Source: an uncultured Hyphomicrobiales bacterium (GTDB lineage: Bacteria > Pseudomonadota > Alphaproteobacteria > Rhizobiales > Beijerinckiaceae). Taken from it: DNA of 11,061 nt. Positions 1-6,058 of the stretch are shown piece after piece; position 1 is the stretch's first letter, and every line of letters starts with the position of its first letter. Location: assembly GCA_903918155.1 (NCBI GenBank), contig CAIXDD010000192.1:1-11061 (forward strand). The letters are read 5' to 3'. The position numbers and the translations under genes were made by a program. The notes below the pieces were generated by a model, which was not told the DNA's origin, ran no database searches, and saw only the letters and a list, made by a program, of their open reading frames with translations.

Positions 1-1
1 C

Positions 2-598
2 GACGCGCGCGCGCGGGAGATCACTTTGGGCGCGACGGGGCTCGCCAACGTTTTCGCCCTGTCGGCGCTGATGATGAACCGCGCCGCCGGCACGCGCTTC
101 AAGATCATCGCCGGATACAAGGGCGCCTCCGACGTGATGATCGCGATGGAGCGCGGCGAACTCGACGGCGCGGGCATGTCGCTGGCCAATGCGCTCGCGC
201 TGCATGGCGACAAGCTCGCGCGGGGCGACTTGCTGCCGCTGTTCTCCATCGCCTCCCGGCGCCTCAAGGAATTTCCCGATGCGCCCGCGCTCGCCGAATT
301 CGGCGGCGCCGACGAGCGCACGCTGATGGAGATTTACGTCTCCGCCGGCGAGGTGGGCCGCGCGCTGGCGCTGCCGCCCGGCTCCCCGCAGCCGCGCCTT
401 GCGGCCCTGCGCGCCGCATTCGCGGCGATGGTCGCGGACCCGGACTTTTTGGCGGAGACGGACAAGGCGAATATTCCCGTGTCGCCGATGAGCGGGGAGG
501 CGCTGCAAGCCTATGTGGCGCGCGTGGCGGCCACGCCCGCAGCCCGGCTCGAGGCCGCGCGCCGCCTTCATGGGGAGCTGGCCGCGCCCAAACCCTGA
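2..598 (+). CDS. TctC/Bug-type periplasmic solute-binding protein, C-terminal fragment (SBP1, cut by window edge)
   Basis: Partial gene: the frame is open from base 2 to the TGA at 596-598, giving 198 visible residues. A full-length relative has 320-360, so about 140 residues and the signal peptide lie outside the window. A TTG at 26 could be read as a start, but the codons before it are in frame and continue the family alignment, so it is internal. The fragment aligns by eye with the three complete binding proteins downstream: an 'ITLGATG' strand start, 'TRFKIIAGY', then 'AMERGELDGAG', and the C-terminal 'LRAAFAAMVADPDFLAE' helix region. Proteins of this family (TctC, PF03401) bind small carboxylates or related molecules in the periplasm and normally deliver them to a TctA/TctB permease. 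It differs from the other copies in having Leu instead of Trp shortly after the MERGE-type motif. Family assignment is secure; the ligand is unknown. Confidence 0.9.
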   Translation, partial: DARAREITLGATGLANVFALSALMMNRAAGTRFKIIAGYKGASDVMIAMERGELDGAGMSLANALALHGDKLARGDLLPLFSIASRRLKEFPDAPALAEFGGADERTLMEIYVSAGEVGRALALPPGSPQPRLAALRAAFAAMVADPDFLAETDKANIPVSPMSGEALQAYVARVAATPAARLEAARRLHGELAAPKP

Positions 599-600
599 GC

Positions 601-613
601 CGCCGGACCGGCG
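601..613. repeat. short GC inverted repeat just after SBP1 stop
   Basis: CGCCGG and CCGGCG flank a single A two bases downstream of the SBP1 stop codon. As RNA it could fold a 5-bp stem with a 3-base loop. There is no T run after it, so it is at best a weak transcript end. Confidence 0.25.
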
Positions 614-630
614 CAGGGCGAACATCAGCC

Positions 631-661
631 AAGCTTGAGAATCGGATTCAATATCAAGCTT
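631..661. repeat. nested inverted repeat between SBP1 and apaG
   Basis: Perfect 8-bp arms AAGCTTGA (631-638) and TCAAGCTT (654-661) enclose a second perfect palindrome, GAATC-G-GATTC (639-649). The element is AT-rich against a GC-rich surround. No T run follows, so a classical terminator is less likely than a protein-binding site or a structured transcript end. The left arm contains TTGAGA (635-640), five of six bases of a -35 box, but no acceptable -10 lies at 16-18 bp. What it does is unknown. Confidence 0.6.
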
Positions 662-707
662 AGCGGCTTGCCTTCGCGGTGCGTTCTGCGCCTTAATGGC
701 GTGGGCC

Positions 708-735
708 GGGCCGCCATGGGGCCGCCATGGGGCCG
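708..735. repeat. 11-bp tandem repeat upstream of apaG
   Basis: GGGCCGCCATG occurs twice head to tail (708-718, 719-729) and a third unit begins (GGGCC, then diverges). It carries an in-frame ATG at 727 that would add nine residues to ApaG. The repeat origin of that ATG and the absence of family similarity in the extra residues argue for the later start at 754. Confidence 0.65.
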
Positions 736-753
736 GCGCGGGGCGGGCGAGCA

Positions 754-1137
754 ATGTATAGCGCAACGACGAATGGCGTGAAGGTTGAGGTGTTTCCGGT
801 CTATCAGGCCGAGCGCTCCCGCCCGAAAGGGCACTATTATTATTGGTCGTTCGACATCGTGATCCACAATCTCGGCGACGTGAAGATCTATCTCACGTCG
901 CGCCATTGGATCGTCTACGACCAGAAAGAGAAGCTCTACGAGATCCACGGCTCCGGCGTGAACGGCACGCAACCGGTGGTTCAGGGCAATTCCAGTTTCA
1001 AACATTCCTCCGGCTGTCCGCTGGGAACGCCGTCCGGGCGCATGCGCGGCGTGCTGCGCTTCCTCGATCAGGACCGCGTCGCCTTCGACGTCCGGGTGCC
1101 GGAATTCCCCTTCATCAATCCCGAAATTCCTGGCTGA
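754..1137 (+). CDS. apaG: ApaG domain protein (Co2+/Mg2+ efflux-associated ApaG family)
   Basis: A 127-residue single-domain protein matching the ApaG/DUF525 family in length and in order of motifs: an N-terminal strand 'MYSATTNGVKVEVFPVY', a 'YYWSFDIVIHNLG' strand, 'SRHWIVYD' (49-56), the glycine-rich 'GSGVNGTQP' (66-74), and 'SGCPLGTPSGRMRG' (86-99). The family has a fibronectin-III-like beta sandwich. It has been linked genetically to cobalt/magnesium resistance in enterobacteria, but its biochemical role is not settled. An in-frame ATG at 727 lies inside an 11-bp tandem repeat; I prefer the ATG at 754 because it gives the usual family length and N-terminus. Spacer ahead of it has GGGCGGGCGAG, only a loose ribosome site. 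It is followed by a small membrane protein gene 74 bp downstream on the same strand. Confidence 0.9.
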   Translation: MYSATTNGVKVEVFPVYQAERSRPKGHYYYWSFDIVIHNLGDVKIYLTSRHWIVYDQKEKLYEIHGSGVNGTQPVVQGNSSFKHSSGCPLGTPSGRMRGVLRFLDQDRVAFDVRVPEFPFINPEIPG

Positions 1138-1211
1138 GCGCATCGGGGAACCCGCCGCTCTTCCGCGCGTCATCTTGGGCCGTCGCTCAGGCGGGTCCAA
1201 TGGAGGCGTTC

Positions 1212-1352
1212 ATGGACGGGCAGACCGCAGGCTTCGCGCTTTTTCTATGGATCGTCGGGGCGCCGCCCCTGCTTCTTCTGCTGGCCGACTGGCTGGAGCG
1301 CCGGCGTCGGCCGAGCGCACGCGCGCCTGAACGTCCCGACCGGGCGCCCTGA
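1212..1352 (+). CDS. small single-pass membrane protein, unrecognised
   Basis: A 46-residue open frame. GGAGG at 1202-1206 sits five bases before the ATG at 1212, a good ribosome site that favours this start over the in-frame ATG at 1200, which would overlap it. The protein is a short N-terminus, one hydrophobic helix at about residues 7-25 (FALFLWIVG, APP, then five Leu), then a very basic tail starting ERRRR and rich in Arg and Pro. By the positive-inside rule the tail should be cytoplasmic. I do not recognise the family. It may be co-transcribed with apaG. The clear ribosome site and membrane pattern support a real gene, but short length keeps confidence moderate. Confidence 0.5.
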   Translation: MDGQTAGFALFLWIVGAPPLLLLLADWLERRRRPSARAPERPDRAP

Positions 1353-1446
1353 CCCTTTGCGCGCGTGCCCGCGACCGCAGGCGCGGCTAAATTGCTGGGC
1401 GGGTCTCGCCATCGGACCGCCCATCGCCTCGCCTATCGGATCGACC

Positions 1447-1533
1447 TTGCGCATTCTTCTCGCCATCTTGCTGGCCGGCCTCGTCTTTGTGGGGGCCGGG
1501 GTCTTTCTCGGGTCCTGGATCGCCATTCGCTGA
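1447..1533 (+). CDS. possible 28-residue single-helix membrane peptide
   Basis: A TTG-initiated frame encoding almost only a hydrophobic helix: it begins RILLAILLAGLVFVGAG and ends GSWIAIR before TGA at 1531-1533. 23 of 28 codons end in G or C, as in the real genes here. The ribosome site is weak (GGA at 1438-1440, six bases before TTG). The same frame stays open upstream to a TTG at 1357, so a 58-residue form is possible but has no ribosome site. It lies between a one-helix protein gene and the cytochrome c gene. No family recognised. Chance is a serious alternative in GC-rich DNA. Confidence 0.3.
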   Translation: MRILLAILLAGLVFVGAGVFLGSWIAIR

Positions 1534-1620
1534 TCCGCGCCGAACGGACGCGCGCCCGGGACTTGTGATCCGGCGGCGGGTCGCCCCCGTAGACATACGA
1601 ATGATTTTAGGGAGATCCGC

Positions 1621-2013
1621 ATGTCTCGTTCGCATATTCTCGGCGCGTTCGGCGCTCTTCTTTTCCTCACGCCCGGCGTCGCGCTGGCGCAGGACGCCGC
1701 CGCCGGCGAAAAAGTATTCGCCAAATGCCGCGCCTGCCATCAGGTCGGCGAGACGGCGAAGAACGGCGTCGGCCCGGTGCTGAACGGCCTGATCGGCCGT
1801 CCTGCGGGCGGCGTCGCGGGATATAATTATTCCGAGGCGAACAAGAATTCCGGCCTCACCTGGGACGAGGCGACCTTCGCCGAATATATCGTCGCGCCGG
1901 CCGCCAAGATCAAAGGCACGAAAATGGCCTTCGCGGGCCTCAAGAACCCGCAGGAGATCGCCGACGTGATCGCCTTCCTCAAGCAATATGGCGCCGACGG
2001 CAAAAAGAACTGA
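1621..2013 (+). CDS. secreted class I c-type cytochrome
   Basis: A 130-residue precursor of a soluble periplasmic electron carrier. The signal peptide spans residues 1-23 (SRSH, hydrophobic core, 'GVALA' cleavage, giving a mature protein of about 107 residues starting QDAAAGE). The heme-attachment motif is CRACH at 36-40, with His40 as one axial ligand; 'GVGPVLNGLIGR' (49-60) follows, and Met102 in 'GTKMAFAG' is the likely sixth ligand. Length and motif order fit the cytochrome c2/c550 group of alphaproteobacteria, which shuttles electrons from bc1 complex or periplasmic dehydrogenases to an oxidase. AGGGAG (1609-1614) sits six bases before the ATG. A strong hairpin terminator follows within 20 bp, so this gene ends its transcript. 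The specific redox partner is not shown by context. Confidence 0.93.
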   Translation: MSRSHILGAFGALLFLTPGVALAQDAAAGEKVFAKCRACHQVGETAKNGVGPVLNGLIGRPAGGVAGYNYSEANKNSGLTWDEATFAEYIVAPAAKIKGTKMAFAGLKNPQEIADVIAFLKQYGADGKKN

Positions 2014-2029
2014 GCGACACGCAACAAAA

Positions 2030-2055
2030 AAAGAGCCCGGCGCGCCGGGCTCTTT
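2030..2055. terminator. bidirectional intrinsic terminator
   Basis: Perfect 26-bp palindrome: 12-bp arms 2030-2041 and 2044-2055 (GAGCCCGGC core) around GC. It is preceded by an A run (2025-2032) and followed by TTT. It sits 17 bp after the cytochrome c stop and 46 bp from the stop of the opposite-strand gene. Read on the minus strand the A run becomes a U tract, so termination should be stronger for the minus gene than for the cytochrome. Confidence 0.9.
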
Positions 2056-2100
2056 CATGTGATGCGCATCTGAGGGCGGGACGCGACCGCCCGCGCGGGA

Positions 2101-2511
2101 TCAATCTTCAGGCGAGTCCGTGAAGTCCCATGAGAAGGCGACAAAGGTCGCGAAATAGAGCGCAGCGCCCGTCAGCACGATCGTGAACATGTCACGCGCA
2201 TGGAACCATGAGGCGAGGCAGGAGACGGCGAACGCCACCGTCATCGCGAGCAGGCAGAGCGCGCCCACCGCGCGATTCGAACGGGTGGCGGAGCCCGCCG
2301 CGACTTTGCCGGCATTGAAGACGACGGCCAAAGACAGGCCCGTCGCGCCGATGATCACCCCGTAATAGGCAGCCGCTTTCGCAGCCGTGAAATAGACCCA
2401 GCCGCTGGTGACGATGGCGGCGATGGAGATGGCCAGCGCGGCATAGGCGCCGACCCGCGTCGAAAAGTGCAATCCCGACGTGGCGTAGGAATTGGCGCTG
2501 GAGACCGACAT
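2101..2511 (-). CDS. four-helix integral membrane protein of unknown function
   Basis: A 136-residue protein. The start at 2511 is chosen because GAGGAAGGAA (complement of 2518-2527) lies six bases upstream; the frame is open further upstream but the added residues are basic and look non-coding. Hydrophobic segments: about 20-41 (VGAYAALAISIAAIVTSGW), 46-67 (starting AAAYYGVIIGATGLSL), 81-103 (starting AVGALCLLAMTVAFAV) and 108-128 (MFTIVLTGAALYFATFVAF). The N-terminus is Ser-rich and soluble, and the C-terminus is acidic (DFTDSPED). No catalytic or cofactor motif is evident and I do not recognise the family. It is transcribed convergently with the cytochrome c gene and shares its terminator. 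A small inner-membrane protein is certain in nature but not in role. Confidence 0.75.
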   Translation of the reverse strand: MSVSSANSYATSGLHFSTRVGAYAALAISIAAIVTSGWVYFTAAKAAAYYGVIIGATGLSLAVVFNAGKVAAGSATRSNRAVGALCLLAMTVAFAVSCLASWFHARDMFTIVLTGAALYFATFVAFSWDFTDSPED

Positions 2512-2583
2512 GGCGTGTTCCTTCCTCAACTTTTCCCCTCCGCCCTTCGCGGCGGAAGCCCGCCTTTTCGGCGGAACGCGCAA

Positions 2584-2611
2584 AATTTACGGGAATTGAA
2601 GAAAACGTCAG
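2584..2611 (-). promoter_or_regulatory. candidate sigma70-type promoter for the four-helix membrane protein
   Basis: On the minus strand CTGACG (complement 2606-2611) and TAAATT (complement 2584-2589) are separated by 16 bp; each matches four of six consensus bases. They lie in a locally AT-rich patch about 75 bp upstream of the start codon at 2511, a sensible leader length. Confidence 0.4.
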
Positions 2612-2771
2612 CGGAAACATCGGCTTAAGAAGTTTCACATCTGTAGTTGTCCGGAGTCGGCGGGGCGCTGGCCTGCGCGTTCCGCTCGCCGCGCATGCCC
2701 TATGCGCCTGCCCCCGCGCGCTACGCTTGTCGCGCGTCTGTTCCGTTGAGCGTACGCCGATATAAAAAGCG

Positions 2772-2787
2772 CTGGACCGCATTCCAG
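2772..2787. repeat. CTGGA-N6-TCCAG dyad, possible operator
   Basis: Perfect 5-bp inverted arms (2772-2776 and 2783-2787) with a 6-bp spacer, six bases after the TATAAA word. The 11-bp centre-to-centre spacing of half-sites suits a dimeric regulator, but a dyad this short can occur by chance. Confidence 0.3.
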
Positions 2788-2841
2788 GCAGCCACTAGCA
2801 TTTCCGCAAAGCGCCCGCCGAAGGGAAAGGGTCCGTAAAAG

Positions 2842-2877
2842 GAAACGCTTGCGCGACAGTCGAAACGCGCGCGACAG
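2842..2877. repeat. imperfect direct repeat in the operon leader
   Basis: GAAACGCTTGCGCGACAG (2842-2859) is followed by GAAACGCGCGCGACAG (2862-2877). The second copy differs mainly by loss of two bases. Starts are 20 bp apart, about two helical turns. The second copy abuts the ribosome site of the first operon gene. Confidence 0.45.
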
Positions 2878-2887
2878 GGAGGACGAC

Positions 2888-3931
2888 ATGGGCTCCGCTT
2901 TCCGACGCATGAGTCTCGCCGCCGTTTCAGGTCTGGCGATGATCGGGACAGGCGCTGCGCAACAGGCCGAGGATCTCGCGGCCTTTTACAAGGGCCGGCA
3001 GGTGACCATCGTCATCGGTTCGGCGGCCGGCGGCGGCTATGACATGTATGGCCGGCTCGTGGCGCGCAACATCGGCAAATATCTGCCCGGCGCGCCCAAT
3101 GTGGTGGCCGCCAACATGCCCGGCGCCGGCGGCAATGCGGCGGCCTCCCATGTCGCCAATATCGCGCCGAAGGACGGCACCTTCGTGGGCGCGGTGTCGG
3201 CGGGCTCCCTGCTTGATCAGCTCATCAGCTCGAAGGGCGACCAGATCCGCCATGACGCGCGCACGCTGAACTATATCGGCAGCGCGAATTCGGAGGCGTT
3301 CACCTGTCTGGTGGCGAGCAAGTCGCCGGTGCAGCGCTTCGAGGATTTGTACACGCAGGAGATTCTGATCGGCTCCAGCGGCGGCACCACGCGCGACATG
3401 CCGCTCGGCCTGAAACATGTGCTGGGCGCCAAGATCAAGCTCGTGGCCGGCTACAACGGCACCCGCGAAGTCGGCCTCGCCATCGAGCGCGGCGAGGTGA
3501 GCGGCATTTGCGGCATGGGCTGGACGTCGATCCGCTCGCAGCGGCCCGAATGGTTCGAGAAAAATCTCGTGCGCGTGCTCGTGCAGGAGTCGAGCGTGGG
3601 CACGCCCGAACTCAATGCGCAGAAAGTGCCTCTCTCGGTGAGCTTTGCGAAAAATCCCGAGCAGAAAGCGATGCTCGACCTGCTCTATGCGCAAGGCGTG
3701 TTCACGCGCCCCTTCGTCATGGCGGCGGAAGTGGACAAGGCCAAAGTCGCCGTCTTCCGCGAGGCGTTCATGAAAGCGCTCGCCGATCCGGTCGCCCATC
3801 AGGAGGCGGACAAGCAGAAGCTCGAAATCACCGCCATCAGCGGCGCGGACCTCGCGGCCATGGTGGCGAAAATCTACGCCCAGCCGCCGGCGATCGCGCA
3901 AAAATTGCGGGCGGCCCTTTCCGCTGAATAA
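2888..3931 (+). CDS. TctC/Bug-type periplasmic solute-binding protein (SBP2), first gene of the operon
   Basis: A 347-residue binding protein. AGGGAGG (2876-2882) five bases before the ATG fixes the start. A signal peptide spans about residues 1-24 (basic FRR, hydrophobic core, cleavage near TGAA/QQ). Family motifs run in order: 'FYKGRQVTIVIG' (33-44), the ligand-loop glycines 'AAGGGYDMYGRLVARN' (46-61), 'NMPGAGGNAAASH' (76-88), 'APKDGTFVG' (93-101), 'IKLVAGYNG' (183-191) and 'IERGEVSGICGMGW' (199-212). TctC/PF03401 proteins form two lobes that close on a small carboxylate or similar ligand. The sequence has two cysteines after the signal peptide, Cys140 and Cys208, not shared with the other copies. 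A flavin monooxygenase follows after 28 bp. Ligand unknown; family assignment firm. Confidence 0.92.
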   Translation: MGSAFRRMSLAAVSGLAMIGTGAAQQAEDLAAFYKGRQVTIVIGSAAGGGYDMYGRLVARNIGKYLPGAPNVVAANMPGAGGNAAASHVANIAPKDGTFVGAVSAGSLLDQLISSKGDQIRHDARTLNYIGSANSEAFTCLVASKSPVQRFEDLYTQEILIGSSGGTTRDMPLGLKHVLGAKIKLVAGYNGTREVGLAIERGEVSGICGMGWTSIRSQRPEWFEKNLVRVLVQESSVGTPELNAQKVPLSVSFAKNPEQKAMLDLLYAQGVFTRPFVMAAEVDKAKVAVFREAFMKALADPVAHQEADKQKLEITAISGADLAAMVAKIYAQPPAIAQKLRAALSAE

Positions 3932-3959
3932 GCGGCGCAGAATCAATCAGGAGAATGAG

Positions 3960-5207
3960 ATGACGCACGAAGTTCAGCTCTATTGCTGGCATTTCATGTC
4001 CTATCCCTATCTGGCGGAGGATTTCGACTCCACGCAGGATTCGGGATGGGTGACGGTTCCCAATTCGCTTTGGGACCGGGAGCGCAGCCGCGGCCTCTAC
4101 CAGCAATATCTCGACCAGCTCGTCTACGCTTCGGAGCTGGGCTTCGACGGCATGGTGCTCAACGAGCATCACCAGAACATCTATGGCCTCATGCCGTCCC
4201 CCAATCTTCTGGCGGCGGCGCTGACGCAGAAGACCAAGCGCGGCAAGATCATCGTGCTGGGCGACCTTCTGCCGCTCTATATGAATCCGCTGCGCGTGGC
4301 GGAAGAATACGCCATGCTCGACAATATGTCGGACGGACGCCTCATCGCCGGTTTCGCGCCGGGATCAGGCCCCGAGACGTTCAATTACGACGTCGCCTCG
4401 GCGCCCTCGCGCGAGCAATTCTGGGAGGCCGTCGAGCTGATCGAACAGGCATGGACGCGCCCGGGTCCCTTCGCCTTCGAGGGCAAGCATTACCCGCTGC
4501 GCTACGTCAATCCGTGGCCGCAGCCCACGCAGAATCCCCATCCGCAGATCTGGATTCCCGGCGCGCGCTCCAAGGAGACGCTCGTCGAGATCTCCAAGCG
4601 CGGATATTGCTATTTCCTCTCCTCGCGCAGCCACGGCAAGGAGACGGCGAAATCCGTGCAGAAATTCCAGCAGACGCTGAGCGAGCACGGCAAGACCTAT
4701 CTGCCCAACCGCATGGGCATTCTCATGTCCACCTATGTCGGCGAGACCGACAAGATCGCGCAGGAGGAATCGCGCGAGGGCATCTGGTACTTCCTGCGCA
4801 ATTGCCTGAAGGGCCACCAGCGCCGCGAAGGCCGCCAGCTCACGTTCGGCCCCGGCGTGCCCTATATTCCGGTGAACGAATTCCGCGATTACCTGCGCCA
4901 TTCCGATCCCACCACGCCGCTTCTGGGCGACACGCAGGATTGGGGCGACCTGCAACGTTCGCAATCGATCATCGTCGGCTCGCCGGACACCGTGTATCAG
5001 CGCTTCATGGACGTGCTGGAGCACGCCCATGTCGGCCATCTGCTCATTCAGTTCCACATGGGCAATATGTCGGACGAGCTTGCGCGCAAGAGCATGCGCC
5101 TGTTCTGGACCGAAGTGGCGCCGCGGCTGAAGAAATCCACCGGCGACATGTATGGAAAAATCTTCGCGAAGGCCGAAGAACAGGCGATGAAGGAGTCGGT
5201 GCTGTGA
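3960..5207 (+). CDS. luciferase-like (LLM class) flavin-dependent monooxygenase
   Basis: A 415-residue cytoplasmic enzyme of the bacterial luciferase-like superfamily (PF00296, TIM barrel). These proteins use FMNH2 or F420H2, mostly reduced flavin from a separate reductase, and O2 to hydroxylate, desulfonate or Baeyer-Villiger-oxidise substrates. Motifs seen: 'ELGFDGMVLNEHH' (59-71), 'MPSPNLLAAALTQKT' (78-92), 'LGDLLPLYMNPLRVAEEYAMLDNMSDGRL' region (100-128), 'GFAPGSG' (131-137) and 'PHPQIWIPGA' (193-202). The length is at the long end for the family, with a C-terminal extension of charged helices. AGGAG (3949-3953) lies six bases before ATG. The stop overlaps the start of the next gene, so the hydrolase is translationally coupled. 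No partner flavin reductase is encoded nearby. The substrate is not predictable; related enzymes range from alkanesulfonate to terpene and aromatic oxygenases. Confidence 0.9.
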   Translation: MTHEVQLYCWHFMSYPYLAEDFDSTQDSGWVTVPNSLWDRERSRGLYQQYLDQLVYASELGFDGMVLNEHHQNIYGLMPSPNLLAAALTQKTKRGKIIVLGDLLPLYMNPLRVAEEYAMLDNMSDGRLIAGFAPGSGPETFNYDVASAPSREQFWEAVELIEQAWTRPGPFAFEGKHYPLRYVNPWPQPTQNPHPQIWIPGARSKETLVEISKRGYCYFLSSRSHGKETAKSVQKFQQTLSEHGKTYLPNRMGILMSTYVGETDKIAQEESREGIWYFLRNCLKGHQRREGRQLTFGPGVPYIPVNEFRDYLRHSDPTTPLLGDTQDWGDLQRSQSIIVGSPDTVYQRFMDVLEHAHVGHLLIQFHMGNMSDELARKSMRLFWTEVAPRLKKSTGDMYGKIFAKAEEQAMKESVL

Positions 5208-6025
5208 GCGAACGCTTGATCGAGGTCGGACAGCGAATCGTCAATGTGATCGAAGAGGGGCAGGGCGCGCCCTTGCTCTATCTGCATGGCTTTGCGGACC
5301 TGCATGGCGTGTCGGGCGAACTGTTTCCCTTCCACAAGAGCCTTGCGAAGGGACGCAAGCTGATCGCGCCCGCCCATCCCGGCGTCAATGGCAGCGACGA
5401 GCTGGAGTTCTATTCCGTTGACGACGTCGTCTTCAGCTATCTCGAATTGCTTGATACGATGAAGATCGACCGGTTCGATCTGGTGGGGCATTGCGCCGGC
5501 GGCTGGGTCGCAGCGGAAATCGCGGTGCGTCATCCCGAGCGCGTGCGCAGCCTCGGCCTGATCGGCGCGAGCGGCCTGTTCGTGCAGGGGCAGCTCATCG
5601 GCGACGTCTTCATGCATGCGCAGCCCGAGCGGGGCGTCGATTACGCCACGCTGCGCCGCATGATGTTTTCCGATGCCGACGCGCCGATGGCGCAGCGCTA
5701 TTTCCCCAACGGGCGCGGCGACCTCGAAGAGGAGACGCGCCGCTACGGCATGTTGCGCTTCGGCTCCTTCTTCGGATTCAAGCCGCCCTATTTCTACAAT
5801 CGCAGCCTGATCGACCGGCTGGGCCGCGCGGACATGCCGGCCCTGATCGCCTGGGGCGAACGCGACGGCATGGTTCCGCTCGCCCATGGCGAGGCCTATG
5901 CGCGCGGCTTGCCGGGCGCGGCGCCGCTTCTGGTGGCCAAGGGCGCGGGCCATGCGGCGCATCTGGAATCGCCTGACGTGGCGCGCGCTTTCGAAGGCTT
6001 TCTGGCGGCGCAGACCGTCGCCTGA
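5204..6025 (+). CDS. alpha/beta hydrolase with a cysteine nucleophile
   Basis: A 273-residue alpha/beta-hydrolase-fold enzyme. It starts at GTG 5204, overlapping the monooxygenase stop by four bases (GTGA). The fold markers are 'LLYLHGFADLHG' (24-35, oxyanion region), a nucleophile elbow 'LVGHCAGGW' (93-101), 'LIAWGERDGMVP' (214-225) and 'GAGHAAHLESP' (247-257). The usual elbow is G-x-S-x-G; here it is G-H-C-A-G, so Cys97 replaces serine, giving a probable Cys97-Asp221-His250 triad. Cysteine nucleophiles are established in dienelactone hydrolases, which open lactone rings, but the overall sequence looks more like the meta-cleavage-product hydrolase/esterase group. A reasonable guess is hydrolysis of the ester or lactone made by the monooxygenase. 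A non-hydrolytic role cannot be excluded. Confidence 0.88.
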   Translation: MSERLIEVGQRIVNVIEEGQGAPLLYLHGFADLHGVSGELFPFHKSLAKGRKLIAPAHPGVNGSDELEFYSVDDVVFSYLELLDTMKIDRFDLVGHCAGGWVAAEIAVRHPERVRSLGLIGASGLFVQGQLIGDVFMHAQPERGVDYATLRRMMFSDADAPMAQRYFPNGRGDLEEETRRYGMLRFGSFFGFKPPYFYNRSLIDRLGRADMPALIAWGERDGMVPLAHGEAYARGLPGAAPLLVAKGAGHAAHLESPDVARAFEGFLAAQTVA

Positions 6026-6058
6026 GGCGCAACCAAACTGGACGCGGAGGTCAGTGCG

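Larger units (their letters stand above)
2612..2887. other. intergenic region upstream of the binding-protein/monooxygenase operon
   Basis: Apart from the candidate minus-strand promoter, I see no convincing gene between 2512 and 2887. The plus-strand frame 2647-2838 is Ala/Arg/Pro-rich with no ribosome site. The region should carry the operon promoter, but no good -35/-10 pair stands out. TATAAA at 2761 is the best -10-like word, yet the bases 16-18 bp upstream do not resemble a -35. Two possible operator-like elements are present: a CTGGA-N6-TCCAG dyad (2772-2787) just after that word, and an imperfect direct repeat (2842-2877) just before the ribosome site. Confidence 0.5.

Noticed and set aside
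625..1200. Antisense frame covering apaG
   Set aside because: apaG on the plus strand is clear by motif and length; the antisense protein is His/Arg-rich with no family.
1563..1595. TTGTGA and TAGACA upstream of cytochrome c as a promoter
   Set aside because: Spacing is 21 bp, outside the usable range, and the -10 match is poor.
1387..2058. Antisense frame over the cytochrome c gene
   Set aside because: It runs through the terminator palindrome and opposite a gene with signal peptide and CxxCH motif.
2746..2766. TTGAGC followed by TATAAA as a promoter
   Set aside because: The two words are only 9 bp apart, too close for sigma70 recognition.
2647..2838. Small plus-strand frame in the gap before SBP2
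   Set aside because: No ribosome site, Ala/Arg/Pro/Ser-rich, no hydrophobic or conserved pattern; likely regulatory DNA.
2927..3946. Long antisense frame opposite SBP2
   Set aside because: His/Arg/Ala-rich mirror of a GC-rich gene; no ribosome site or recognisable domain, and the plus strand has a full TctC protein.
3983..5203. The hydrolase frame stays open upstream through the whole monooxygenase gene, giving an apparent 680-residue fusion
   Set aside because: The upstream part is Arg/Ala/Gly/Pro-rich with no family match, while the frame at 3960 encodes a clear LLM protein. The GTGA overlap at 5204 is the natural hydrolase start.
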